From Sepioteuthis lessoniana (Eukaryota > Mollusca > Cephalopoda > Myopsida > Loliginidae): a stretch of 64,000 bases of DNA. Position numbers and translations under genes: made by a program. Shown piece by piece: positions 24,998-37,868 of the stretch (position 1 is the stretch's first letter; each line of letters begins with the position of its first letter). The notes beneath the pieces were generated by a model. That model was not told the origin of the DNA, made no database searches, and worked only from the letters and a program-made list of their open reading frames with translations. The stretch covers positions 163,157,292 through 163,221,291 of the forward strand of contig OY757904.1 in the NCBI GenBank assembly GCA_963585895.1. The letters are read 5' to 3'.

Positions 24998-26203
24998 ATT
25001 TGACTTCATCTATAATTTGTGCTACTCTCAATTAACAGAGATATATACATATATATTTTTGTCGTTACTTTAAATTCCATTTTCTCTTCTTCAAACATGA
25101 CCTCTATCTTATTCTTTCTGCATTTCAACATTTTGATAAGTTTATGAAATTCTCATTAGTTCAAGCTAAAGACACATTAAAGGTAAAGTAAACTATTTTA
25201 GACGTCATTTTTTCATTGTAGGTTTCATTAAGGCGCTATAACTGTGCTTGTAATTTCGACTACATTTCTCAAATGTCAATCACCATTTGAAAAAAATGTA
25301 TATATTCATAAATAATAAAAAACAATTTTTTTTTGTTTTTTTAATGTATTAATGATATTCTGTTCAAAGTAGATTAAAACTTTTTATATTCCCAATCCTT
25401 GTTGCATCTAAATTCAAGATTTTTTGTCTTATATTCTTGAAATTTTTTCATGAGCCACCAAATTGTATATTCATTGAAAATTGCTGAATTTGGAAGATTT
25501 GAGTTCCTGATTTTAGTTTTTAAATAACATTAATAATCTAATTCTTGAATTGATAGAAAATTTATTTTGGTTCTTTATTGCATTGAAAAAAATTTGCCAT
25601 TGAGCCTTTTGCAATAAACAATGAATTGAAATTAGAAATTATAATGAGTTTAAAATTTCATTTTAGGTTCTAAGTTAAGAGCTAAATGTTTTTGTAAGGC
25701 ACAAATTTGATTTGTTTTTGTAAAATAAGAACAAATTGTAAAATACCAAGATTGACTGAAAAGTTCACTGGCTGACCTAGATATACTCATGGAATGTGAC
25801 CAAATGAGGTTTATTTTTATTTTTATTTTTTTCTCTTTTATGGTTGATCCACTTCTTTCATCAGTGATGCAGTGCTTGGATTTCATTGGTCAAAAAAGTT
25901 ATCACCAGAATATAAGATGTAATTATATGAACTTATCAGCCCATTTAGTCTTGTATAATAATGAGAAAGCAAAATAGAAATATTTTACAGTTGACTGATT
26001 TTCATGTTGGGAGAAAAAACTGGAAAATCTTGAGTGATAAGATTTATTTTTAAGTTATTATTTTCTGGCTTGAATATCAGGTGAAAAATAAACATCAAAG
26101 ATAGGAATGTAAATAAATTTTGGACAGAATTTGAAAGAAATATTTTATGAGATATTGATTTTGATTCACAAAAAATATTTAAGACTCAAATGTTGCCGAT
26201 CAT
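24994..26203. other. AT-rich, no gene recognised
   Basis: Overlapping 62-78 codon frames at 25650-25977 on both strands are AT-driven. No coding evidence. Confidence 0.55.
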
Positions 26204-28090
26204 GTCATCATCATCATCATATCGTGCTGGCAGCACGGATATCCCTGACCCTCTCTCGCCACTCCTCCCTATCGTTCATCGCCCTAGGTAGGTCTTCAGG
26301 ACAACAACCTGTATCCTCACATAGCTGCTGAATGTACGTTCGTGCTGGTCGTCTTGCTTTTGCGCGGCCATGTGTGGGGATCCATAAGAGTACATCTCTT
26401 ATGAGTTCATCTCTGCTTCTCCAGCAGTGTCCTGCATGTCTGGTTCGTCTAACTTGAATAGTTTTCATGATAGGGGGCAGGTGGCCGTACAGTTGGTGTC
26501 TTGTGGGATGTTGCTGCCAGGACTTGTTCAGGATTGCACGCAGCATTCTTGTGTAATTGCCATCTAGTTTCTTCTCCAGCCGTTTTGTTAGCGTCCATGT
26601 AGTGCAGCCATATAGCAGTATCGATGTGACCGCTGCCTGGAAGAAACTGCGTTTCATTTTATCGGTTAGGTCTGATTTCCATATAATCGATAGCCTATTG
26701 ATAGCTGTCCATGCTTTCGTTAACCTGGTTTCGATGTCCTTTTCGGTTGATTCGACGCTGCTTCCTAGGTACGTGAATTTGTCTACTAGTTTAAGTGGGG
26801 TTCCTTCTAGAGTGGAGATGTCCCTCATTTGGTTATAGCACATATATTCCGTTTTGTGTGCATTAACATAGAGGCCTATGCTTGCTGCTGCTCGTTCCAA
26901 ACTATGCAGAAGTGTTTCGGCTTGGTCAGGTGTATTTGCCAGTATCGCTATGTCATCGGCGTAGTCGGCGTCGGTAATTGTTGTTGCGGGGTATCTTCTC
27001 TTCGTCAGTTCGAAGCCATTCTCTTTGATTTTGTTAATCGATGTTCTAAGTACGTAGTCTAGACAAATGATAAAGAGGTACAGGGCCAGTGTGTCCCCTT
27101 GTAGTACTCCTGCTACAATGTCAAAGTATTCTGTGTCTCCATCCGGTGATCGTACTTTTACTTTAGTGTTTCTATAGAGAATCGTTATTGCCGCTACGGT
27201 TTCTTTAGGTATGCCGTACGCTAGTAGGATTTGTTCCATCTTTCCTCTGTGAATGGAGTCGAAAGCCTTGGTAAAGTCGACAAATATTAATGTCGCTTGT
27301 AGGTTCTTTGCCCGTACACCTTCAAGGATTCTGCGGATGGTTAATATTTGTGAGGTCGTAGATCTATTTCTTCGGAAGCCATTTTGGTTTTTTCTAAGTA
27401 TGTTGTCGATTTTGGGTTCTATTCGGTTTCGTAGTAGGGCATTGTAGATTTTGGCAGCTATGGATGTAAGTGTTATGCCTCGGTAGTTTTTGGCTAATCC
27501 GAGGTCCCCCTTTTTAGGGAAGGGGAGTATGCATCCCTTCATCCATCTATCTATCGGATTTTGATTGTATACTGCGTTGCAGTGTTGGAGCAGTATGTCG
27601 TCGAATTGTCTGGTCTTCCATACTTCTGGGGGAATTTCGTCCAGTCCTGCAGCTTTCCTATTTTTAATTTTTCTGAGAACCGAGTCGAGTTCTTCTTGTG
27701 TGAACGGTCCTAGTTTAATGTCTAATTGTTTGCTAATTATTCTGGTGATTGGTTCATGCGTTATTTTTGGTGGGTTTCCAAGTAAGTTTTCGAAGTGCTG
27801 TTTCCACAGTTTTATTCTTTCTTGTTGGTTTGCTGCTTTAAGTTTTGCTTTGGCTGTGTTCTTTCTTCTGCTCACTTCGTTTATTGTTTGCCAGGCTATT
27901 CTAGATTGTCTATCTTCCACCGAGTCTCTAATCTTATCTATCTGATTTTGAATGTATTCTGTCTGTTCCTTTATATATATGCCTGCTAATTGATATTGTG
28001 CCGTTTTTAGTTTTAAGGCATTTGTGTTTGTTGGGTGTTTTAATGTTGAGAATTTCATAACTTTTGTCCTTTTACCACTTTGAACATTTT
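26204..28090 (-). mobile_element. RTE-type LINE, 5'-truncated but with open RT
   Basis: Minus-strand element ending in a TGA-repeat tail (TCA repeats at 26205-26220 on the plus strand). Its G+C is distinctly higher than the flanks, so its edges are visible in composition. In the reading frame, sequence upstream of the ATG at 28058 continues for only about 15-20 codons before a stop, and no endonuclease domain follows. The copy is therefore truncated in the endonuclease-RT linker. Confidence 0.93.
26217..28058 (-). CDS. RTE LINE ORF2 fragment: linker, reverse transcriptase and C-terminal region, 613 codons
   Basis: Uninterrupted frame. Residues 1-115 are the linker (TNTNALKLK, EQTEYIQNQIDKIRDSVEDR). 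RT starts near 120 with LDSVLRKIKNRKAAGLDEIP. Then come FPKKGDLGLAKNYRGITL (about 180-197), NQNGFRRNRSTTSQIL (224-239), FVDFTKAFDSIHRG with a catalytic Asp at 261, GVLQGDTLALYLF (317-329), DYADD with the catalytic pair at 368-369, YLGSS (430-434), LLYGCTTW (481-488), and RRTRHAGHCWRS (517-528). Complete elements carry an N-terminal endonuclease, which is missing here, so autonomous movement is not expected. Two oddities against sister copies: Leu replaces Pro in QGDTLA(P)YLF, and three residues are missing just before the YADD block (KRRYPA versus KRRSKRYPA). The ATG is internal to the family's protein and is used only as a coordinate. Confidence 0.9.
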   Translation of the reverse strand: MKFSTLKHPTNTNALKLKTAQYQLAGIYIKEQTEYIQNQIDKIRDSVEDRQSRIAWQTINEVSRRKNTAKAKLKAANQQERIKLWKQHFENLLGNPPKITHEPITRIISKQLDIKLGPFTQEELDSVLRKIKNRKAAGLDEIPPEVWKTRQFDDILLQHCNAVYNQNPIDRWMKGCILPFPKKGDLGLAKNYRGITLTSIAAKIYNALLRNRIEPKIDNILRKNQNGFRRNRSTTSQILTIRRILEGVRAKNLQATLIFVDFTKAFDSIHRGKMEQILLAYGIPKETVAAITILYRNTKVKVRSPDGDTEYFDIVAGVLQGDTLALYLFIICLDYVLRTSINKIKENGFELTKRRYPATTITDADYADDIAILANTPDQAETLLHSLERAAASIGLYVNAHKTEYMCYNQMRDISTLEGTPLKLVDKFTYLGSSVESTEKDIETRLTKAWTAINRLSIIWKSDLTDKMKRSFFQAAVTSILLYGCTTWTLTKRLEKKLDGNYTRMLRAILNKSWQQHPTRHQLYGHLPPIMKTIQVRRTRHAGHCWRSRDELIRDVLLWIPTHGRAKARRPARTYIQQLCEDTGCCPEDLPRAMNDREEWRERVRDIRAASTI

Positions 28091-29255
<1,165 letters not shown>

Positions 29256-29599
29256 ATGATTTTGACAGTTATAGTATTTATAAAGATAGTGGTCAATATA
29301 TGGAACAGAAGATTTGAGACAGCATAACAAAAATTAAAACCACACATTGCAAATAATAGTTTCATCAGGCAATACTACAATTCTGAAAAATATTGAATAT
29401 TTTCAAAGATGTCTTTAAGTCTGTTGTTCTATAGATCTCTTTGGGGATTTTCTGTAATGTAAATTCAATTTTGTTTTATATTCTGTGTTTTCTATGCATC
29501 TTCCTCTTGTAACATTTATTATTATTCAGAATGTAATATTGCCTAATGATTGTAAAAACTATTGCAGTATGCAGTTTTAATTATTGTATTTTACATCCT

Positions 29600-29610
29600 T
29601 TTTCTTTCTT

Positions 29611-29643
<33 letters not shown>

Positions 29644-29666
29644 GTCTGTCTCTCTCTCTCTCTCTG

Positions 29667-29722
<56 letters not shown>
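29600..29722. repeat. Compound (TC)n-(TA)n microsatellite
   Basis: An imperfect TC tract (29600-29683) with TG interruptions passes directly into a TA tract (29683-29722). It sits at the 3' end of the SINE that follows on the minus strand and probably grew from that SINE's tail. Confidence 0.95.
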
Positions 29723-29724
<2 letters not shown>

Positions 29725-30005
29725 AACACCTCTGAATGAACAAGATATGACACAAGGTCAGTTTTTTAGCAGAGTTTAGCATATTTGAATTCAGAGTTTT
29801 TTCTCCTCTTATACCAGTTGCCATGTGAAGGTTAAAAAACCTAGTTTGCTCTAGTATTTGCCAATAGCTGGGGGGGGATACTTGGATGCATACCTTTCCC
29901 AGAGATATTAGTGTTCTATGAAATGCAAACAGCCTAGACCAGGATTTGAAATCAGTTGCTGTGTCCATTTTTGACTATTGTAACTATTACACCACAAGCA
30001 CCTTC
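29723..30005 (-). mobile_element. tRNA-headed SINE with body
   Basis: Read on the minus strand. It starts with GGTGCTTGTGGTGTAATAGT (A-box-like) and has GATTTCAAATCCTGG (B-box-like) about 45 bases on. A body follows with GGGAAAGGTATGCATCC, a C-run, ATTTGAATTC-type blocks and GACCTTGTGTCATATC. It ends at GAGGTGTTGGTA and the TA tract. The body, without head, recurs at 58935-59115. Confidence 0.7.
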
Positions 30006-30259
30006 ATATATAAGTATATATAAGTTAGGATAGGATAGACACAAAGTGAATGGCATTTAGTAACTGTTAGTTTCTATACTATGGGATCATCAGTTTGGGT
30101 ATCCTTTGCAGAGTAAGTCTCATGATCACATAGACAAGAAGCTGATAGTCACAAAGCACCATTGACTCTATGTCAATGTGATCCTAACTTAGAGCTACAT
30201 ATGCACTATCACTAATATTGAGCACCTTTTATTTATAGATATAATAAACTATATTAATT

Positions 30260-30262
<3 letters not shown>

Positions 30263-30332
<70 letters not shown>
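30263..30332. repeat. (AT)n microsatellite
   Basis: Thirty-five uninterrupted AT dinucleotides. Confidence 0.98.
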
Positions 30333-30339
<7 letters not shown>

Positions 30340-31777
30340 CAAAATATCTTTCATCTGATTATATTAGTGACATATTTTTTCTCTGCTTGTAGCTGTTGGT
30401 ATGTAAGTAAATGTAAGGTTTTACTGATTCTGGAATTAATTTCATAGCAAGTAGATATTCTTTTTATTTCTTGAAAAATTGTTCCCTTGTGTTTAACTTG
30501 GTGTGACCAAATAAATATCTTTATACGCCTACACATCCATAAATGCATATATACATCTACAGGGAATTTGGCATACTTACACAAACAAATATACAGTCAT
30601 TAGACCACACACATACACAGACACACACACACTCCCCACAAATATGTGTACACACAAATCTATATTTATTTAAAGCAGCATGTATACAACCATGTTGCCT
30701 GACATATTACTAAATATATATTCATACATATGTATATTAACTGAAGGATATTGTTATCTAAGCTTCTGGTTTTGTTCTATTGGAAAAAGAATTGTTTTGT
30801 AAAGAAGAGACAAATTAGATGATCATTCGTTTGATAATTTTTTTTCTTTGTTTCAAGTCTGCAATAAGACGGGCCCCTTACGAGCTGAATTGGCTTTTGT
30901 ATTTGTAAAAGGTTTTGTGCATCAGTAGAGAGTGGGTGGGGGGTAGCTGTTGGATAGAAGCAAAACCAAAAAGACATGTATCCAGACCTATAGCTGATTG
31001 CATGCATCATACACTGACTGACTGACACCACCACCACCACCCCTCTTGTCACTTACCGATTGGTTTATCTTTGTCATGGTTAGCATCTGTAAAGGCATGG
31101 AAACAAAATAGGGAAGAGCTTGAAAGGACAGATTTGTGTAAAGAGATGACACAATAATTAACATCACAAGAAGATTACTGACCAGAATTATTATATAAAA
31201 CAAATTTTGTTTGATTTGGTTGTAATTAGATTTATTTGGGTTATTTTGTTTGTTTGTTTGTTTTTTTTAATTTTCTTCTTAATTTGACCCAATTTCTGTA
31301 AACTCAGAGTCTAAAAAAAAGAAAAATCCGTTACAATTTTTGAAGAAAGGAGTTGTCTAAAAAGTATTTCACTGCAAAAAAAGATTCTAAATACAAAATC
31401 ATATAATTGAAATTGACATTGTAAATATGCATTAGGATCAAACACAAGTGACAATAAAAGACGACATACAACCTTTTAAGAAAGAAAATATATTCGTAAT
31501 TTTCTTCCAAATTTTCTACATTGTTTAGGAATCATTTAACTATTGTAATTAAGATAATCCATGATATAGCGTCACATGATCAGCGTTATCGAGAAATGTT
31601 CTTTTATTTCAAGCCTATTCTTAGGCCTATCATCATTTATGCTTTAGAAATACATATCAAGTCAATTCTTTTAATTTTATAGTCAGTGACTTTTCTCGTA
31701 TTTTGATTGAACTTTCAACTATTACCACAGCAAAATTTGAACTTAGTTAATAAAGTGAAAATATATGTATGAGCTTT

Positions 31778-31780
<3 letters not shown>
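30333..31780. other. AT-rich, small microsatellites, no gene recognised
   Basis: Includes an imperfect CACA patch (30605-30655) and a GGTGGTGGTG stretch (minus) near 31030. Open frames of 71-91 codons here are unremarkable. Confidence 0.5.

Positions 31781-31839
<59 letters not shown>
31781..31839. repeat. (TA)n microsatellite
   Basis: About 29 TA dinucleotides. Confidence 0.98.
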
Positions 31840-31841
<2 letters not shown>

Positions 31842-32949
31842 CCATTGCTTTGTAACATACCAAACATGTCTTACTACATTTTTGCTTATATCAAAGAGTG
31901 TAGACCAGATAGGTCTTTCATCTTTTGCGTACATTGATCCAAAATATGCCTTAATAAAACTGGTATAAAAAGTTTTGGATTGTTTTAAGTGTCTATGAAC
32001 AGGAAGTGAGAAATTGAGGAATTAGTGTATAGGTTTTCTTTTAAGTAAAAACAAAAAAACTGATATTGGCTTCTTTTTGGGAAAATCACTTTTTCAAAAA
32101 AGTTGATCAAAGCATCTCACAAAGGCTTCTTAATTTCAAAGAATGCATAAAATCTAAATGTGCTCATTTTATCTTTTGATATACAATAATAAGAAAAAAA
32201 AGTATTAGTTTGCTTAATATATATCGCAGATATAAAAATTGTTATTTATTTGTAAAAATGCAATGAAATTTAAAAAGTATGATTATAATACCTATATTAC
32301 ATGACATGAATAATGGTATGGCCAATAATGGCAAAAATATATTCTGAATATTAAAATCTGGCCACAACACTCAATTAAAATATGAACCATTTTTATTGGT
32401 TTTCAATTCAGTTATGTCTTTCTGCAATCATGACAAATTGTAGCATTGAAATGTTCTTGCAATATTTGGCTTTTTTACTTCAATTCATCATGTTTTGTTT
32501 AAATTATTGATTCATTCAAGTTATTAAACTATTTGATCTGATGAAAGAAAAGAATCTCTTTCTTAGGCTTTAAAAATTTTAAATCTCAAATTTGAGATGT
32601 ATTGAATAAATATCATTTTACTTTCATTTCATTTGAATTCTCATTGAATATTTTTCCTTTGTAAGTTTTGCACTCAAGAATGAAATATCCTTTTAAATAT
32701 TTTACATCATAATTCCAATATTGTCAAATATCGAGTAGAATTAATAACTTTTTTATCTACAAAATTTGCACTCATTGAACAAACAGAAGAAATTGGTCAG
32801 CATTTCTTTCAATGTAGCAAGAAATGTTCTGAATAACAATAAATGTATAGTGTGGAAAGTTAAAAATAAAAAATTAATAAGTTTGATTTGATTAAATCAT
32901 CAGGGATGATTTCTATTGACAGATGTTAAACTGTACGATTAATTGAATT
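31840..32949. other. AT-rich, no gene recognised
   Basis: No coding or repeat signal seen. Confidence 0.55.
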
Positions 32950-33045
32950 GATCAACAATTAAAAATTGAAAATATCTAAACTTTGTTACTTTTTTCCCAT
33001 ATGAAGTTACAAAGTTTAAATACTTTGAATTTTTAATTGTTGATC
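32950..33045. repeat. 96-bp fold-back (MITE-like or hairpin)
   Basis: Outer arms GATCAACAATTAAAAATT and AATTTTTAATTGTTGATC are exact reverse complements. The inner parts TAAACTTTGT and ACAAAGTTTA continue the stem, giving about 42 paired positions with few mismatches. A further ATTTTTAATTGTTG copy lies just downstream (33068-33081). Confidence 0.85.
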
Positions 33046-34430
33046 TACTTTTTAATCAACTCTTCAATTTTTAATTGTTGTTGATATGAAGAAGAAAAGC
33101 AAGATCAAGAATAGAATGTCAGTGCATTGTGGTCAGCAAAGTGGAAAACATCAGAAAAACCAAGTCAATAACAAAAAAATCTAAAATTTGTTACAAAAGT
33201 TTCAAATATCTTTTTTTTTGCTGGGTCCACTGAAATTTGAAATCTCTTAAATTTAAATAATGGAAATATTTACTCATAAAAATTGAATAGTTTTAACATT
33301 ACTGATTGTCAGGTTTTATTCCTTCTAGATGAGAAAACATTTTGTCTTAAAAAAAAAGTTATTGAATATTTATAAGAAAGTTAAAGTACTGCTTAATAAT
33401 GATATAATTGAATATTGTTGTTTGGATGAAACCAACATCTGTCTGGAGAATCTTATTTCAGAAAGTAATTAAACAAATATAAAATGTTAGAGATATAAAG
33501 TGTAAAGAAATTCAATATCATTTAAGATAATGAGGCTCATCTTTTGGCAGCTGCTCAAAACTGAAAATGGCAATAATCAGTTTGACAAATGAATCACTTT
33601 ATTATTACATCATACATAAATGTCAGATAAATATTTACAAAGTAAAATAACGTTTATGTGGTTGCCAAACAGAATCAATTTTTTGTAGAACATTGTGTAC
33701 CATTTATGATGGCCAAAAATCAAGGTCTACAATTATCCATTATACTCTCTGCCCCCTCAACACAATCACAAAGAAAATAGAGCATTCCAATGAAAACTTT
33801 TATAAGTCAGAATTGCAATTACCATTAAAGCATAGAACATTTTGGAACATTCCCAGAATTCCCCGTCAACCTTGCATGGGATTTTTGCAATGACTGACAG
33901 CAGTCGTGTAATGGCTGCAAAAATATAATTCTAATTGTCAATGGATGCATAGGTTCAGAGCAGATATTTTTTACAGATTACAAAAAAATGATGATAGAAA
34001 AGTGGCCAATGCAAATCAAATATTTGACATCTTCCACATAATTGACTGCTAACAATGCATCTTTAGACATCAGTATGAATAATCATACAATAAGTTTGTG
34101 GATCTGGGAATGCTGAAAAAAATTTGTCATCTAATTTGACGGCAGTTGTTTCTTTAGACTATTTCAGATAGTATAGGTGCCCACTCCTTCCACTAAGGGA
34201 GGTAATTCATAAAAGCAAACTGATATAAAGGAAACTCAAAAAATGGAGTACATTAAATGTTCAGAAACATTTTTCCTTATTGTTTAATGATGTTACGAAT
34301 AAATGTCAAAAGTGAAGAAATCATTTATTCAGTTTTTATCACAGAATAAATTAAAAATTAGGTTTACATCATCATTCAAATCTATTCTTCAAGAACTAAA
34401 AAGGGTTTTTATTATTCTGGTTATTAGTCA
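33046..34430. other. AT-rich, no gene recognised
   Basis: A 66-codon plus frame at 33693-33893 has less biased composition but no recognisable domain. Confidence 0.5.
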
Positions 34431-34684
34431 GACTACCTAGTGGGTAGAGTGTTCGCCAATGGTCTGGAAGACTAGAGTTCAATCCCAGGTCGAGTCATAT
34501 GAAAGACTTAAAAAATGGTACTTGATACCTCCTTGCTTAACACTCAGCATTATAAAGTACATATCAAGGGTAAAGTGGAGCAATTCAGGGAAAAGAGTAG
34601 CGCCTTCCCCTACACCTTGGTGTAGTAGTTATTGAAACGGGAGCCTTCAGGTCACTCTCGACTAAAGGTTGCCAACTTTACTTA
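34431..34684 (+). mobile_element. tRNA-headed SINE with conserved body
   Basis: The head has TACCTAGTGGGTAGAGTG (A-box) and GAGTTCAATCCCAGG (B-box), spaced as in a tRNA. The body continues with GCGCCTTCCCCTACACCTTG, GTAGTTATTGAAACGGGAGC, GGTCACTCTCGAC and AAAGGTTGCCAACTTTA. This matches my recollection of an invertebrate SINE with a conserved central domain; the family name is not verified. Transcription by Pol III is expected only if the boxes are functional. Confidence 0.75.
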
Positions 34685-36599
34685 CTGTTATCTTAATTAT
34701 ACAGACCATAATTCAGGTGGTGTGTTTTCCAGCATTACTTTGGCATTTTATCATGTCTTTAAAATCCACTCACTATTTTAAAAAGTATAAACCCTATTTT
34801 CCATAAAAGCTACAGGATACATTGATTGTCTCTCTTAGGTTTATTTTATAAAACATTATGATAATGACAAGAAGAATGAAGATTAGTGTCTAAAAGGTAA
34901 ATAATATAAATTCAAAATTTTTTATTTTATAAAACATATAGGCAGTAAATGAATTTAAAAAATCTAAGAGTTGTTTTTTTTAAATTCCCTGCTTGGGTTT
35001 TATATTTGATTTTTCTGTTGGATAATAATTCAGTTGGGGACTTAATTGCCAAATAACAATCACAGAATTGCCATCTTCAAACTCAAGAATGAACATCATC
35101 ATTTTTGGAATTTTTCATTTTATAACATTATTCAAACATGCTTTGCAATATCAAAAATACAAATAGCAAATAAAATGTATATCTAACCAAAGTTAAATGA
35201 GAAGATTTAAAATGTTCATTTTCAATGTTGAATTCATTGGGTTTATTATTACAAATTGATTTTTTTTAAATTAATTTCAGATCTAGCAAAGTTCTTGTCT
35301 ATCATTCAATTCTTTCAAAATCTACAAAATTCATTGAATATTCATATTTATAATGACACAAACAATTCTGTATCACTGCAAAAAATTTTTGTAGTAAAGA
35401 ATCAGCCGTTGCCTTTTACAAGGTCTGTTTAGGGTTAATTCTTTCAACAATTAAAATATCTTATAATAACCTGTATCAATACAGTTTGTGTAGACATCAC
35501 TTGAGGTATTAAATAGCAACAGTAAACCATAAAAATCTCAACAAAAAAAAGTTGCAGGTTTAATACATTTTTGTATGAATAAATGTTCAATTCTTTAGTC
35601 AATTTTTAAAAAAGTACCAATCAATCAAAATATGAAATCAACAAATTCTTTTCGTTCATTGATTCATGACAGTTTGGTAGAGAAAACTGAATAAACTAAA
35701 ACCTTCCTTTTTTATTTCATAAATTGTTATTACAGTGAACAGAGTGTCATTTGTTTAACAATAAAAAGCTAGTCTCTAAATGTTTGTTGATAAGACTGAA
35801 GAAAATAAGAGAAAAATGTTGATGCCTTACAAGAAGGAATACACAGTAGGTGGAGTATGATTCCCAAAGTAGTTCTCCTCGTAAGTGAAATATAAATAAA
35901 CCTGCCAGAATTAAATTAGCCAATGTGAGGACTGAAAACACAGCCAAAATAATTCATCACAAATCATCATTTGGCCTGCTTTGAAGTTTTGACCACTGAG
36001 GCACAAACAAATACAAAGAAATCTATAAAGATTAGCAACAATGAATCACGTGTTTGCAATTTGAATGAGGTCCAATTTATTTCTATTGTACGGCTCATTC
36101 ACTCTTGTATAACTCATTTCAGGATTTAATTCCTAACAGGTAACTTTTCAAAAATAAAACATTAAAAGTTGATATTCTTTAGATATTACATTACATATTA
36201 TATTTGTCATAATTTACTAACATTATACATTTATGCAATGTTTTCAACAAAATTCAGTTAAGGACATCTTACAAATTTCCACTTTTATAGATAAAGATTA
36301 TAAAGTTATAGAAAACACAGTCTTGTTTTTCAAGGTGGTTACAGCAATTAAAGATATTGAAAGAGAAATAGAAAGAGGGAATTTTATGATGCCAAATCTC
36401 AGTTAATTTTTCTTAAATTTTCACTTTCATAAACTTATATTGGTTTGTGTCATAAATAATTTCCCTTTTTAAAAACAAGTTGTAACTTTGTATTTTAAAC
36501 TTCTAATGTTTTAAACACAGCCAGAAATTACTTGATTAAACGGTGCCTTCATTGTATGCAAACAGCTTAAAAAATTTGTCATGGCCAAGGTGTCATTAC
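34685..36599. other. AT-rich, no gene recognised
   Basis: A 66-codon hydrophobic minus frame at 35747-35947 is the only notable open frame; no family recognised. Confidence 0.5.
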
Positions 36600-37320
36600 T
36601 GACCACCAAATCCCAAACTGGTTTTCAAAGTTTCATTCTAGCAATACATCATTGAGATGAAAACATTTATCAATCCATGATCAAAAGGCTTTAAGAGAAT
36701 TGGTAGAATGCTATCCACATAAAAGTATTTGTGAGTTGGCACTTGATCTCAATATATCCAGATCCACAATATGAATCCGCTTGAAAAAGATAGGAAAAGT
36801 GATTAAGTTGGGTTCCTCATACTCAAAGAGAGAAGAATAAAGAATATCACCTATCCATAGCAAAAAGTCTTCTTTCAAGGCAGAGAAATGACCCATTTAT
36901 CAAGAATTTCATTACAGGTAATGAAAAATGGGTCTTTTATTACAATGTTCAATGCAAAATGCAGAGGGTTGATAAGGATAAATCTCCCCAACCTACCCCA
37001 AAGGTGGGGCTGTATGGAAGAAAAGTTATGCAGTGTGTATGGTGTTATCACTGCAGTATTATTCATTTTGAGTTTTGAAACTGCAATCAGATGCCCAATG
37101 CAGACTTCTACTCTCAACATCAACAACATGTGCAAAAAAATTTAAGAAAATGACCTGCACTCATCAGTAGGGGAAATGTTGAGGTTCTCTATGATAATGC
37201 AAAGCCACATACAGCAAGAATTATGGAGGAAAAAATATGGCATTTAGGATTTTCTACTTCATTCACTATATTCACCAGATCTTGCACCAACAGGTTTTAA
37301 TTTCAGATAATGTGTCCATC
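36600..37320 (+). pseudogene. Mariner transposase fossil (lineage 3)
   Basis: Plus-strand fragments in order: ECYPHKSICELALDLNISRS-like helix-turn-helix stretch, RLKKIGKVIKLG (linker, as in HLKKIGKVSKLG), FITGNEKWVFYYNVQCK (first catalytic block, Asp of GDEKW replaced by Asn), DKSPQPTPKVGLYGRKVMQC with CVWCYHCSIIHFEF, and YDNAKPHTARIMEEKIWHLG (second catalytic Asp kept). The sequence fades before the third Asp. Stops and frame changes throughout; termini not found. Confidence 0.75.
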
Positions 37321-37575
37321 TGAGATAACAAAATTTACTTAAAACTATTTGTATATTTGATATATAAACCTTTTTAATTTTTCTCTTTGAACATTGGAAA
37401 TTGAAATTCTATATATTTACTAATAACTTGGAACAAAATGACTTCATAATAATTGTTTATTATTAGAAATTCTTTCTATATGAAAATCTCATTTTCCACA
37501 TAAGAAACAAACCTTTTTTTCCCTTGGATAAAACATTACTCAGCCACGGCTTGAGCAACACTCTTGTTAACAAAT

Positions 37576-37868
37576 GTCTAGCCTTTACTGGTGATCATTG
37601 ATCTGCCTAACCTTTACCTGTAACCATTGAACTGCCTAACCTTTACCTGTAACCATTGAACTGTCTAGATTTTACATGCTACTATTGAAATGTCTAGCCT
37701 TTACTTGTGACCAATGAATATCCAAACCTTTACCTGTAACCAGTGAAAAACTTGGACCCATAAAAAGTCTACCCTTTACTTGTCACCAATGAATATACTA
37801 ACTTTTATTTATAGCCCCTGTAGTGTCTTTTCTTTACTTATGATAACTAAAATGTCTCACCTTGAACC
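37576..37868. repeat. 29-bp minisatellite, about 10 units
   Basis: Units with consensus near GTCTAACCTTTACCTGTAAC plus CATTGAACT start at 37576, 37605, 37634, 37663, 37692 and 37721 (regular 29-bp steps). More diverged units follow to about 37868. Confidence 0.9.

Noticed and set aside
26557-27989. Several plus-strand frames of 64-126 codons
   Set aside because: Antisense shadows of the minus-strand LINE reverse transcriptase.
37576-37868. CRISPR-like array
   Set aside because: Units are contiguous 29-bp tandem repeats without unique spacers, in an animal-type genome.
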